Below, in pieces: positions 52,788-61,688 of a stretch of DNA of 64,000 bases. Position numbers and translations under genes: made by a program. Positions within the stretch are counted from its first letter, which is position 1, and every line of letters starts with the position of its first letter. Below the pieces are notes generated by a model. The model saw only the letters and a list, made by a program, of their open reading frames with translations. It was not told the origin of the DNA and ran no database searches. Where the stretch lies: the NCBI GenBank assembly GCA_024693135.1, contig JAILLN010000001.1:1-64000 (forward strand), written 5' to 3'. Source of the stretch: Lachnospiraceae bacterium (GTDB taxonomy: Bacteria; Bacillota; Clostridia; Lachnospirales; Lachnospiraceae).

Positions 52788-53830
52788 TTTGCATTCAGCT
52801 CCATGGCCTCAAGCCTCTCATGAATATAATCCAGCTTCAGAAGCTTTTCCTTCACCTGCTCGCAGTTCAGTATCGTGGTATTGTCCGAATTAAAGGTGGA
52901 AAGCTCCACCGGCTTCTGTTTTCCCTGGGTGAAATACTGGTCGTAATTTAAATCCCGGTTATCTGCCGGCACCCGGAAGAAATCTCCCTCATCCGCGGCT
53001 CTTAAGCATTCTTCCGCCGTCAGGAGGGTCTCTGCCATTTTTTCGCCATGGCGGATCCCGATGACCCGGATCTCGCTCTGCCCATGAAACAGCTCCAGTA
53101 CCGCTTGTGCCAGGGTGCCGATGGTGCAGGCCGGCGCCTTCTGCACGAAGATGTCCCCCGTATGGGCATGCTCAAAGGCATAGAGGACCAGCTCCACCGC
53201 TTCCTCCAGCGACATGATGAAGCGGGTCATATTGGGATCGGTGACGGTAATGGGCTTCTTCTGCTCGATCTGGTCGATAAAAAGCGGGATCACCGAGCCC
53301 CTGGAGCACATGACGTTTCCATATCTCGTCCCGCAGATCAGGGTCTTGTCCTCGTCCACGGTCCGGCTTTTTGCGACAAATACCTTTTCCATCATGGCCT
53401 TTGAGGTTCCCATGGCATTAATGGGATACGCCGCCTTATCCGTAGAAAGGCAGATGACCTTTTTGACTCCCTGGCGGATGGCGGCGGTCAGCACATTATC
53501 CGTGCCGATCACATTGGTCCTTACCGCCTCCATGGGGAAGAACTCACAGCTGGGCACCTGCTTTAAGGCGGCGGCGGAGAAGACATAATCCACGCCATAC
53601 AGTGCTTCCTCGATGGATCCCAGGGAGCGGACATCCCCGATATAATATTTGATCTTATCATTATGGTAGAAATGCCGCATGTCATCCTGTTTCTTTTCGT
53701 CCCGGGAAAAGATCCGGATCTCTCCGATCGAGGTCTTGAGGAACCTCTTCAGGACAGCATTCCCAAAGGAGCCTGTGCCTCCGGTGATCAGCAGTGTCTT
53801 GCCCGCAAAAAGATCGTCACTCATATTCAT
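52784..53830 (-). CDS. capE: UDP-GlcNAc 4,6-dehydratase/5-epimerase CapE
   Basis: A 348-residue SDR dehydratase. Motifs are LITGGTGSFGNAVLKRFL, SAAALKQVPSCEFFPMEAV and LSTDKAAYPINAMGTSKAMM. The residue where most SDR enzymes have the catalytic Tyr is Met in the block NAMGTSK, as in CapE/FnlA types, while PseB enzymes have Tyr. This favours the FucNAc pathway over pseudaminic acid. It makes the keto sugar that CapF uses. Confidence 0.92.
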   Translation of the reverse strand: MNMSDDLFAGKTLLITGGTGSFGNAVLKRFLKTSIGEIRIFSRDEKKQDDMRHFYHNDKIKYYIGDVRSLGSIEEALYGVDYVFSAAALKQVPSCEFFPMEAVRTNVIGTDNVLTAAIRQGVKKVICLSTDKAAYPINAMGTSKAMMEKVFVAKSRTVDEDKTLICGTRYGNVMCSRGSVIPLFIDQIEQKKPITVTDPNMTRFIMSLEEAVELVLYAFEHAHTGDIFVQKAPACTIGTLAQAVLELFHGQSEIRVIGIRHGEKMAETLLTAEECLRAADEGDFFRVPADNRDLNYDQYFTQGKQKPVELSTFNSDNTTILNCEQVKEKLLKLDYIHERLEAMELNAK

Positions 53831-53869
53831 TCCTTTCTCGATTTTGTGATATGTCCCTGTTTTCTCTTC

Positions 53870-55051
53870 TCAGCCCCGATAGGCTCTTTCCAATATGTCC
53901 GCGGAGACGCCCACGGAAAAATACCGCTCGAGGTACCTCCTCCCCCGAAGGCCCATTTCGGGAAGCCCTTCCCTTTGATGGAGTATCTCACGGAAGGCCT
54001 CCGAAAGCATTTCCGGATTTCCGGACTCAGCCCAGTATCCGCAGCGGGCTTCCTCTGTCACCAGCTGCCTCATGTCGGTATGCGGATCCGTGACACAGAG
54101 CACCGGCTTGGCGATCTGCATATAGGAGAGGATCCTGGAGGGATAATTCGGGATGGTAAATTCCGGTGAAAGGGATACGATCCCTATGTCTGTGGCGGAA
54201 AGCAGCTGCTCATATTCCTCCCTGGGGCAGGAATGCCGGTAAGTTATATTCTCCAGGCCATGCTTCCGGATATAATCCTCGATCATCCTGCTTTCTGTCC
54301 CGTCTCCCACAAAAGAAAAGCGGATGGCTGAAAGCTCCGGATCCTTCGATGCGATCCGTACCGCCTCCAAGAGATACGGGATCCCCTGCGGCCGGCCCAT
54401 GTTTCCCCCGAACATGAAATGAAGGGCCTCCCCCGGCCTGAATGTGCCCGGATCATATTCCTTTATCCGGACCGTATTGGGGAAATATTCCAGCTTCCTG
54501 TCCGGGATCTCCGGATTATGCTCCTTCACATACTGCACATTTGCTTCTGACATGCAGCCGATCCGGTCGGATGCCGCATACAGCTTTTTTTCCATCCTCC
54601 GGAAATAACGGTGAAGCAGCCCGTTTTCCTTCATCATCCCCAGATCCACCGCATTCTGGGGGAAGATGTCCTTCAGCATCAGATAGGTGATGCATCGATA
54701 ATGCTTATGGCATTTCTCCACGACCCCTGCTAAAGTCACCGGAGGCGTGGGATAGGCGATCAGGTCGAACTTCCGTTTCCAGAGCAGGTCTTTGATCATG
54801 AGCTTCATCTGAAGACCGATGGTAAGCTGGATCAGGCCTTTTTTGATCCTTCCCTTCCCGAATTGGTCCGGCAGCTGCAGGAATAAGACCTCCATGTCCT
54901 CCACGGTCTGTATCCCGCTTCCATCCGATACATCCGAGGTGCCGGCGATCAACGTCACCTCATGGCCCCTGTCCCTCATCTCCCGGATCAGATCCAGGTA
55001 GATCGTGGAATGCTTAAAGCTGAAGGTCTGAAACAAAAACAACACTCTCAT
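53870..55051 (-). CDS. Family 4 glycosyltransferase, WbuB-like (probable L-FucNAc transferase)
   Basis: A 393-residue GT4 enzyme. It has the WbuB wording: IAYPTPPVTLAGVVEKCHKH, YLMLKDIFPQNAVDLGMM, FMFGGNMGRPQGIPYLLEA and SLSPEFTIPNYPSRILSYMQ. WbuB-group enzymes are L-fucosamine transferases in several O-antigens, which agrees with the CapEFG genes 39 bases downstream. The start overlaps the HAD gene stop by four bases (ATGA). Confidence 0.85.
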   Translation of the reverse strand: MRVLFLFQTFSFKHSTIYLDLIREMRDRGHEVTLIAGTSDVSDGSGIQTVEDMEVLFLQLPDQFGKGRIKKGLIQLTIGLQMKLMIKDLLWKRKFDLIAYPTPPVTLAGVVEKCHKHYRCITYLMLKDIFPQNAVDLGMMKENGLLHRYFRRMEKKLYAASDRIGCMSEANVQYVKEHNPEIPDRKLEYFPNTVRIKEYDPGTFRPGEALHFMFGGNMGRPQGIPYLLEAVRIASKDPELSAIRFSFVGDGTESRMIEDYIRKHGLENITYRHSCPREEYEQLLSATDIGIVSLSPEFTIPNYPSRILSYMQIAKPVLCVTDPHTDMRQLVTEEARCGYWAESGNPEMLSEAFREILHQREGLPEMGLRGRRYLERYFSVGVSADILERAYRG

Positions 55052-55725
55052 GGCAGCATAAGCTCCGTAAGCTGGGCAAGGCTCTCTATCCTCATATCCT
55101 CGCGGATGCCCTCCCGGTATTCCCTGTCCTGATAGATCCCATATGGCCTTACGATCCGCACCGTCCGGATCGGATAGATCCTTTTGATATAAAAATCCTT
55201 TGCGGGATTATCCCCCACATAAGCCATCTCCTCATAGGTACTCCCGAGAGCCTCTGCCATGATCTCAAAGCTCCGGGGATCCGGCTTTCTGTAGGACAGG
55301 TCTCCCAGCTCGTCCGTGATGATGATCCGGTCAAAAAGCTCCTCTCCCCCGCAGGCCTTAAGCTTATTATGCTGCCTTAAAGGATCTCCGTCGGATATGA
55401 TCCCAAGGCGCATGCCGCCTTCCTTCAGGGCCTTCAGGGCAGGAAGCACATCCCCGTAGAAATGGATCTCGGGCTCATGATGAGAATAGAGCGCAGACAG
55501 CTCCGCGATCCGCCCTTCCCCCGGCTTCAGCCCCAGGCTTTCATACAGCCGGTCAAAGATCCTTGCATATCCATCCCCGGAAAGCTTAATGAGCCTTTCT
55601 GCGATCTCCTGATCGGGAAGCCCCATTTCCTCTGAAAGGGAACGGGATACGGCACGGTAGCCGCTATATACAAAATCCCTTTCGCTGACCAGCGTATCAT
55701 CAATGTCAAAAATGACCGCCTTCAT
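55048..55725 (-). CDS. HAD-family phosphatase
   Basis: A 225-residue HAD hydrolase with all four motifs: FDIDDTL (nucleophile Asp), LGIISDGD, KPDPRSF and YVGDNPAKDF. A small helical cap lies between motifs 1 and 2. An upstream in-frame ATG at 55740 exists, but GAGGAT is better placed for the ATG at 55725. It overlaps the ATP-grasp gene by 20 bases, so the two are produced together and probably act in one step series. The substrate is unknown. Confidence 0.82.
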   Translation of the reverse strand: MKAVIFDIDDTLVSERDFVYSGYRAVSRSLSEEMGLPDQEIAERLIKLSGDGYARIFDRLYESLGLKPGEGRIAELSALYSHHEPEIHFYGDVLPALKALKEGGMRLGIISDGDPLRQHNKLKACGGEELFDRIIITDELGDLSYRKPDPRSFEIMAEALGSTYEEMAYVGDNPAKDFYIKRIYPIRTVRIVRPYGIYQDREYREGIREDMRIESLAQLTELMLP

Positions 55726-56695
55726 ATTCCATATCCTCATTCAGCATGATGCTCGAATCAAACCGCAGGAAGGTGATATTATCCCGGTATCCATCCTGGA
55801 ATGACAGCTTTTCGCCCCGAAGCAGGCGGTACAGGTTTTCACAGGAATCCGCCCCGGCCATGATGGACATGGGCGCACCGCCTCCGAAGCGGGGATTGAC
55901 CTCGATATATTCGATCCCCTTTTTCGTACGCATGCACTGGACCGTGATATGCCCGATGGGCTTTAGGATGCCAAGAAGCCTTGTCACGCTGTCGGTGATC
56001 TCCTTATCCCTCACGATCTTTCCTTTGGCGATCTCTCCGCTCCGGGTGGCGATCCGGATCCTGGGAACCACGGAGATCAGGCGGGATTCAAAGTCCAGGA
56101 AGGCATCTACCGTATATTCCGTGCCTTCCATATAATCCTGGATGATATAGTTTTCGATCATCTCGCGGAAGGCATCCAGCTCTTCTCTGGTATCGGCACG
56201 GTACGCATTGATGGAAGAGCTGCCGTCCAGCGGCTTGATGAATACAGGATAAACCACCTTGCCATCCTGGATCTCCTCATCCGTGATCATTCTCGGCACG
56301 CCGAAATGATGCTCCTCCAGAAACTTCTGGGTATTTGTCTTATTCCTGCAGATGTTGATGACATTCTGATCTGAGATCAATACCCTGGCCCCGGTCTTAT
56401 CCTCGATCTCCTTTTTCCTCTCCGACAGCAATATCAGCTCTGTATCGATGGTGGGAACCACCAGCTTGATCTTGCATTCCTCGCAGATCTCGATGATGAA
56501 CCGGATGTAGGCATCGTTTTCGGATATCCTCGGCACGATCCTTCTTTCATCCGCAAAATACAGGGCCGGAGCCAGCTCGGAGCAGTCCGCCGCCACGACG
56601 CTTCCCTTGATTTTAAGCCTGTCCCTTGCCGCCTGGAAGCATTTTACCAGCTCTACCCTTCGTCCGGCAGATAAGATCAACACATTAATTTCCAT
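55706..56695 (-). CDS. ATP-grasp enzyme (carbamoyl-phosphate-synthase-like)
   Basis: A 329-residue ATP-grasp protein: N-terminal VLILSAGRRVELVKCFQAA, nucleotide-binding KTNTQKFLEEHHFGVPRMI and VFIKPLDGSSSINAYRA, and the metal-binding VNPRFGGGAPMSIMAGAD. ATP-grasp enzymes form an acyl-phosphate and join it to an amine. The place between PglC-like and HAD genes, where the pathway for amino sugars lacks an acetyltransferase, makes an amino-sugar acylation possible (inference). The start overlaps the PglC gene by 11 bases. Confidence 0.85.
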   Translation of the reverse strand: MEINVLILSAGRRVELVKCFQAARDRLKIKGSVVAADCSELAPALYFADERRIVPRISENDAYIRFIIEICEECKIKLVVPTIDTELILLSERKKEIEDKTGARVLISDQNVINICRNKTNTQKFLEEHHFGVPRMITDEEIQDGKVVYPVFIKPLDGSSSINAYRADTREELDAFREMIENYIIQDYMEGTEYTVDAFLDFESRLISVVPRIRIATRSGEIAKGKIVRDKEITDSVTRLLGILKPIGHITVQCMRTKKGIEYIEVNPRFGGGAPMSIMAGADSCENLYRLLRGEKLSFQDGYRDNITFLRFDSSIMLNEDMEYEGGHF

Positions 56696-57290
56696 GGAAC
56701 TCCTCCATCGTCGCTGAATTCTCCGAACTGATGCCCTCTCTTTTCAATACGCTCCTTATCGTCATCATGACGATCTTCACATCCATGGCAAAGGAGACTG
56801 ACCGGACATATTCCAGATCATACTGGAATTTCTCCTGCCATGTGATGGCATTTCTTCCATTGACCTGAGCCCATCCGGTAAGCCCCGGCAGCACATCGTG
56901 CCGGTGGGCCTGCTCCGGGCTGTAAAGTGGCAGGTACCGCACGAGCAAAGGCCTTGGCCCCACAAAAGACATATCCCCCTTCAGGATATTCCAAAACTCC
57001 GGGAGCTCATCCAAAGACAGGGCTCTGAGCTTTTTCCCAAAGGGAGTGATCCTTACCTCATCCGGCAGAAGCTCTCCGTTTTCGTCCTTCCGGTCCGTCA
57101 TGGTACGGAATTTAACCAGCTGAAATACCTTTCCATGAAGCCCCGGCCTGTCCTGCCGGAAGATCACCGGCGAGCCGAGCTTCAGCCGCACCAGGATGGC
57201 CAAAAGGAGCAGCAGAGGGGACAGGAGCAGCAGGGCAAGGAAGGAGATCAGCACATCCAAAAGCCTCTTCACCACCCTCCGGTAGATCAT
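56685..57290 (-). CDS. PglC-like small phosphoglycosyl transferase
   Basis: A 201-residue enzyme: a hydrophobic re-entrant helix (LDVLISFLALLLLSPLLLLL), then VIFRQDRPGLHGKVF, VKFRTMTDRKD and LDELPEFWNILKGDMSFVGPR. This is the minimal monotopic PGT type that starts repeat units with diacetamido-bacillosamine or a related sugar phosphate. It follows the PglE-like and PglF-like genes with overlaps, as in the Campylobacter pgl order. Confidence 0.9.
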   Translation of the reverse strand: MIYRRVVKRLLDVLISFLALLLLSPLLLLLAILVRLKLGSPVIFRQDRPGLHGKVFQLVKFRTMTDRKDENGELLPDEVRITPFGKKLRALSLDELPEFWNILKGDMSFVGPRPLLVRYLPLYSPEQAHRHDVLPGLTGWAQVNGRNAITWQEKFQYDLEYVRSVSFAMDVKIVMMTIRSVLKREGISSENSATMEEFHGN

Positions 57291-58417
57291 TTTCCAAAGA
57301 CCCCTCTGACCGTGCGGATGATAAGCTCCATGTCTTCCTTGGTATTCTTGATATCGGATGGAAGGCAGAGCCCCCGGTTAAAGATATCTTCTGCCACAGA
57401 CATCCCATCCTTTACCTGGATAAAATCCGCATCCCGGTATACCGGCTGCAGATGCATGGGCTTCCAGATGGGCCGGGTCTCGATATTAAGCCTCTCCAAG
57501 GCTTCCATTATCTGAAGCGGCTTTACGTCACTATCCGGGCGGATCAGCATACAGGTAAGCCACTCGTTGGGCTCAGCCCCTTCCTCATGGGGATTCAGGC
57601 TCACCTCCGGCAGATCCCGGAATGCCTCCTCATACTGCCTGCGGATCTGCCTCTTGAGCCTTACATGCTCGTCCAGATACTGCATCTGTCCCCTTCCGAT
57701 CCCCGCCACGATATTGGACATCCGGTAATTAAACCCGATCTCCTTATGCTCATAATGCCTCGCCGGCTCCCTGGCCTGGGTGGACAGGAACCGGGCCTTC
57801 TTTACCACATCCTCATTTTTGGACACAAGCATGCCTCCGCCGGATGTGGTAATAATCTTATTTCCGTTGAAGGAGAGGATCCCGATATCCCCGAATCTTC
57901 CCGTCTTTTCCCCATGATATAAAGACCCCAGGGACTCCGCCGCATCCTCTAAAAGGGGAATGCCTTTTTCCCTGCAGATCTCCTGGATCTCCTGAAGCTT
58001 AGCCGGCACTCCGTAAAGATTGACGGCAACCACCGCCTTTGCCTGGGGATGCTCTTCAAGGGCTTTCCTAAGGGCTTTAGGATCCATATTCCAGGTATCT
58101 TCTTCACTGTCCACCAATACCGGCTTTGCTCCCAGATAGGTGATGGGATTCACGGAAGCCGCGAAGGTCAGGCTGGAAGCGATGACCTCATCATCCCTCT
58201 TTACCCCCAGGATGATCAGCCCCAGATGGATCGCCGCCGTTCCCGCAGAGAGAGCCGCCACATACACATCCCCTCCCAGGTATCTCTGCATGTCCTCCTC
58301 AAATCCATCTACATTTTTCCCTAAGGGCGCGACCCAGTTGGTATCAAAGGCCTCCTGTACAAATCGCATTTCGCCGTCATGCATGGTAGGCGAAGACAGG
58401 TAAATTCGTTTATTCAT
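57287..58417 (-). CDS. DegT/DnrJ/EryC1 aminotransferase (PglE-like)
   Basis: A 376-residue PLP-dependent sugar aminotransferase. The start IYLSSPTMHDGEMRFVQEAF and TNWVAPLGKNVDGFE is that of PglE/DegT enzymes; the PLP-Lys is in SFNGNKIITTSGGGML, and LSAGTAAIHLGL binds phosphate. It would add the 4-amino group to the keto sugar made by the PglF-like protein. A GGAGGAG site fits the ATG at 58417; a longer frame from 58462 lies within the pglF gene. Confidence 0.9.
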   Translation of the reverse strand: MNKRIYLSSPTMHDGEMRFVQEAFDTNWVAPLGKNVDGFEEDMQRYLGGDVYVAALSAGTAAIHLGLIILGVKRDDEVIASSLTFAASVNPITYLGAKPVLVDSEEDTWNMDPKALRKALEEHPQAKAVVAVNLYGVPAKLQEIQEICREKGIPLLEDAAESLGSLYHGEKTGRFGDIGILSFNGNKIITTSGGGMLVSKNEDVVKKARFLSTQAREPARHYEHKEIGFNYRMSNIVAGIGRGQMQYLDEHVRLKRQIRRQYEEAFRDLPEVSLNPHEEGAEPNEWLTCMLIRPDSDVKPLQIMEALERLNIETRPIWKPMHLQPVYRDADFIQVKDGMSVAEDIFNRGLCLPSDIKNTKEDMELIIRTVRGVFGK

Positions 58418-60296
58418 GGCTCTCCTCCGGGACGGTGCATTGATAAGTGGGTACCAGGTCACGGATCCACTCCCTCACGTCCGCCTTTTCTTCCTTCGAT
58501 TCTTCCTTCAATTCTTCCAGCTTCTTATAAAACTCTTCTTCATCAAACTCGATCGGCCTCCCGATGTGGATCATCCGGTTTTCCGTTTCCTGCAGGCCTT
58601 CTTCCTTCATCAGCATTTCCTCATACAGCTTTTCCCCGGGACGAAGTCCGATGAATTTGATGTCGATGTCCTCTCCCGGCACATATCCGGAAAGCCGGAT
58701 CAGGTTTTCCGCCAGATCCAGGATCCGGACCGGCGCTCCCATGTCCAGCACAAAGATCTCTCCGCCCTTTGCATAAGCCCCGGCCTGCAGCACCAGGGAT
58801 ACTGCCTCCGGGATCGTCATGAAATACCGGATGATATTGGGATCCGTGACGGTCACCGGCCCTCCTTCCGCGATCTGCTTTTTGAAAAGCGGTATCACGG
58901 AGCCATTGGAGCCGAGCACATTTCCGAACCTGACCGCAACAAAATCCGTTTTCCCCCGATGGTCGTAGGACTGGACGATCATTTCGCAGATCCGCTTGGT
59001 GGCGCCCATGATGTTGGTGGGGTTCACGGCTTTGTCTGTGGAGATCAGCACGAATTTTTCCGTCCCGTAGGTGAGGGCCGCCTGGGACAGCTTCCATGTG
59101 CCCATCACATTATTCTTGATGGCCTCATTCGGGCTTTCTTCCATGAGGGGCACATGCTTGTGAGCCGCCGCATGGTATACGATATCCGGATGATAGGTAC
59201 GGAAGATATCCTCCACCCTTGCCGTATTCCGCACCGATCCGATGAGCACCTTGAGGGTCAGCTCGGGATGCTTCCGCAAAAGCTCCTGCTGTATGTCATA
59301 GGCGCTGTTCTCATAAATATCAAAGATGATCAGCATCTTCGGTTTATGGGTCGCGATCTGCCGGCACAGCTCCGAACCGATGGAGCCGCCTCCTCCCGTG
59401 ACCAATACGGTCTTATCCTGTACATATTCCATGATGGAATCCAGATCCACCTGGATGGGATCCCTGCCCAGAAGGTCCATGACGTCCACCTTCCGAAGCT
59501 GGGATACGTTAACCTCCCCGTTCACTAGCTGATAGACTCCCGGCAGGGTCTTCAGCTCACAGGTGGTCTGCTTGCAGATATCCAAGATCTCTTTGATCTG
59601 TTTGCCCTTAGCCGAAGGCATGGCGATGATGATCTCATCGATATCATACTCCGCGGCGGCCTCAATGATGTCTTCCCTGCCGCCCACCACCTTGACCCCA
59701 TGGATATAATTTCCGATCTTTCTCCGGTCGTCGTCGATGACACACATGGCGCTCTTCTGGATATACCGGCTGGTATTCATCTCACGGATCAGCGTATTCC
59801 CGGCCTCCCCGGCTCCGATCACCATGACATTGACGCTTTTCGCCTTTTCCGTCCTCTTTTGCACGAAGGTCCTGAAAAGCCGGTAGGCAAAGCGGCTGGC
59901 ACCCACAAAAAGAATGAGCCACATGGCATACATAAAGAAAAAGCTCCTGGGTACGCTGAGCTTGAGCAGAAGCATGCCGGCCGCCTGCATCAGTGCGCTG
60001 ATCACGCAGGCCGAGAGCAGGGCCGACATCTCCGGCACGCCGGCATAGGTCCAGAGGCTTGTATATAAATGAAAGAGATAAAAGATAAAAATCGTGCTGA
60101 TGATCCCGGCCGGCAGGTACTTCCATATGTTCTCGATCCAGATCTCACTGCCGGGAGTGCCCTTAAGCTCCGCATAGCTCATGTCAAAGCGCATCAGCAG
60201 CCCGAGCGCATCCGAAGCCAGGATCGCCAGGATGTCATATGTGATCAGCGCCGCCCTGCGAAGCAGCAGCTGCTTATTGGTAATCAGCCCCTTCAT
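58410..60296 (-). CDS. pglF: PglF-like UDP-GlcNAc 4,6-dehydratase (membrane)
   Basis: A 628-residue protein: four membrane helices (about 15-130), a first Rossmann part (VMVIGAGEAGNTLIREM), and the SDR dehydratase domain with VLVTGGGGSIGSELCRQI, HAAAHKHVPLME and ISTDKAVNPTNIMGATKR. Met stands at the usual Tyr position, as in PglF. The protein makes UDP-4-keto-6-deoxy-GlcNAc. It is the first gene of the operon. The ATG has no Shine-Dalgarno site, and the promoter lies so close that the mRNA would be nearly leaderless. Confidence 0.92.
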   Translation of the reverse strand: MKGLITNKQLLLRRAALITYDILAILASDALGLLMRFDMSYAELKGTPGSEIWIENIWKYLPAGIISTIFIFYLFHLYTSLWTYAGVPEMSALLSACVISALMQAAGMLLLKLSVPRSFFFMYAMWLILFVGASRFAYRLFRTFVQKRTEKAKSVNVMVIGAGEAGNTLIREMNTSRYIQKSAMCVIDDDRRKIGNYIHGVKVVGGREDIIEAAAEYDIDEIIIAMPSAKGKQIKEILDICKQTTCELKTLPGVYQLVNGEVNVSQLRKVDVMDLLGRDPIQVDLDSIMEYVQDKTVLVTGGGGSIGSELCRQIATHKPKMLIIFDIYENSAYDIQQELLRKHPELTLKVLIGSVRNTARVEDIFRTYHPDIVYHAAAHKHVPLMEESPNEAIKNNVMGTWKLSQAALTYGTEKFVLISTDKAVNPTNIMGATKRICEMIVQSYDHRGKTDFVAVRFGNVLGSNGSVIPLFKKQIAEGGPVTVTDPNIIRYFMTIPEAVSLVLQAGAYAKGGEIFVLDMGAPVRILDLAENLIRLSGYVPGEDIDIKFIGLRPGEKLYEEMLMKEEGLQETENRMIHIGRPIEFDEEEFYKKLEELKEESKEEKADVREWIRDLVPTYQCTVPEESHE

Positions 60297-60305
60297 AACT
60301 ATGAT

Positions 60306-60334
60306 ATTGTATCATACGGGTGTTATAGATACAA
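60306..60334 (-). promoter_or_regulatory. Promoter of the large polysaccharide operon
   Basis: On the minus strand TTGTAT (60329-60334) and TACAAT (60306-60311) are 17 bases apart. The expected start falls about three bases before the ATG of the PglF-like gene. A TCCCTGT/ACAGGGA hairpin (60354-60376) lies upstream, without a T-run. Confidence 0.6.
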
Positions 60335-60422
60335 GATTTAGTGGCCAGCGGCTTTCCCTGTGTTCTGAGACAGGGATATGAAAAATCATCATCTCCATCG
60401 TCGCATGAAAAACGGCATTTCC

Positions 60423-61574
60423 CTATTCGCCCAAAAGCGGCTGTTTATGCTCAAAAAGAGCCAGGTTTATGGTATAGGTATCATAAACCTCCTGCCCAAT
60501 GAAATACTCTATGATCAGATCAAACCTGCTGCTCGGAGACAGGGCATAACCTGCCCGTCCCAAAAGATCCTTGGTTTCATCAAGACTCAGCCTGAGCGCA
60601 AGGGCAAATGCCACCGCCGTGATCTTCTTCGGCTGATACCCTGCATTGCTCCGGATCTTTGAAAAAAGCTTTCGGTCAACATTCGCACGCTTATAAACCT
60701 CTGTATCCGTATATCCTTTTTCATCGATCAGTCTGAAGAGGCTCTCCTGCCAGGTTTCACTTACATTCGCCATGAGATCATCCAAGGATCGTCCTGCTTT
60801 CTCAGTACCGGACACCGCCATGGGCGCCGCCATCATCGGCTCAGCATCGCATCCTTCATCAAAAGGCTCTTCCGTCGCAGCATCTGCTTTTATCGACCCT
60901 GTCCTTGCAGAATCCTTCCGTCTCGGAAGATGTAACGCATCTCCGAACAGCCGCCTCCCCCTGCGTTTTTCATCAGGAAGGTTATTCCCGTAAGGGATCG
61001 CTGCCGCTGATGCACCCAGGCTGTATTCCGAGCCCATTTTCTCTGAAACATAGTTTTCATCAATGAACACATCCACGCCCGAGAAGATCTTTCCGGAAAG
61101 AACAAATGAGGCCTCGTCGAATACGACAAGGATGATCTCCATATCCGTGCCGGAAAGAAACGCACTGAATACGGAAACCGCGATCTGAAGAGCGTCCGCC
61201 TTGGGAAAACCATAGACTCCCGTAGCGATCAGGGGAAACGCAATGCTTTCACACCCCAGGTCCTTTGCCAGACGGAGGCTGTTCTCATAGCAGCTGCGGA
61301 CCGCCTCCCTCTCTCCATGCTCACCATCAACCCACGCAGGACCAACCGTATGGATGATATACTTCGCGCTTAAAGCGAAGGCAGGCGTAACCGCCGCCTG
61401 CCCTTCTTCTATGTTTCCGATCTTCTGTCTTTCTTTAAGAAGCTTGTCTGCTCCCGCCGCCATATAGATGGCATAATCCGTCCCACTCACATATTGCGGC
61501 TTCGGATTTGCCGTATTCACAATGGCATCCGCGGACACCTTCGTTATGTCATTTCTGATGATCTGGAAAGCCAT
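60423..61574 (-). CDS. Macro-domain protein with C-terminal helical domain
   Basis: A 383-residue protein. Residues 1-165 are a macro domain: AFQIIRNDITKVSADAIVNTAN, AKYIIHTVGPAWVDGEHG and IAFPLIATGVYGFP, all ADP-ribose-binding blocks. A variable, charged middle follows. The last 110 residues (LFRLIDEKGYTDTEVYKRAN to FEHKQPLLGE) form a helical module, seen in Firmicutes with several signalling or stress domains; its function is not known to me. GGGAGGGAAAG precedes the ATG at 61574. It is not part of the capsule operon. Confidence 0.82.
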   Translation of the reverse strand: MAFQIIRNDITKVSADAIVNTANPKPQYVSGTDYAIYMAAGADKLLKERQKIGNIEEGQAAVTPAFALSAKYIIHTVGPAWVDGEHGEREAVRSCYENSLRLAKDLGCESIAFPLIATGVYGFPKADALQIAVSVFSAFLSGTDMEIILVVFDEASFVLSGKIFSGVDVFIDENYVSEKMGSEYSLGASAAAIPYGNNLPDEKRRGRRLFGDALHLPRRKDSARTGSIKADAATEEPFDEGCDAEPMMAAPMAVSGTEKAGRSLDDLMANVSETWQESLFRLIDEKGYTDTEVYKRANVDRKLFSKIRSNAGYQPKKITAVAFALALRLSLDETKDLLGRAGYALSPSSRFDLIIEYFIGQEVYDTYTINLALFEHKQPLLGE

Positions 61575-61645
61575 TCTTTCCCTCCCGTGTCTGTTTGGTA
61601 AGCCTTTAAGCAGAATTGCGGCCATTTTCCGGCTATGTTAAGCTT

Positions 61646-61677
61646 AGAGCTCACCCGATGAAGGTGAGCTCTTTTTT
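61646..61677 (+). terminator. Terminator-like hairpin, T-run on plus strand
   Basis: AGAGCTCACC (61646-61655) and GGTGAGCTCT (61663-61672) pair perfectly around seven bases and are followed by TTTTT on the plus strand. Both flanking genes are on the minus strand, where only an A-run precedes it, so its orientation is unexpected. Confidence 0.5.
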
Positions 61678-61688
61678 AAATCCTTCGT

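Noticed and set aside
52784-53830. CapE read as PseB for pseudaminic acid
   Set aside because: Block NAMGTSK has Met in place of the catalytic Tyr typical of PseB, and CapF and CapG follow directly.
58416-59528. 370-codon plus-strand frame
   Set aside because: Antisense shadow of the PglF-like gene.
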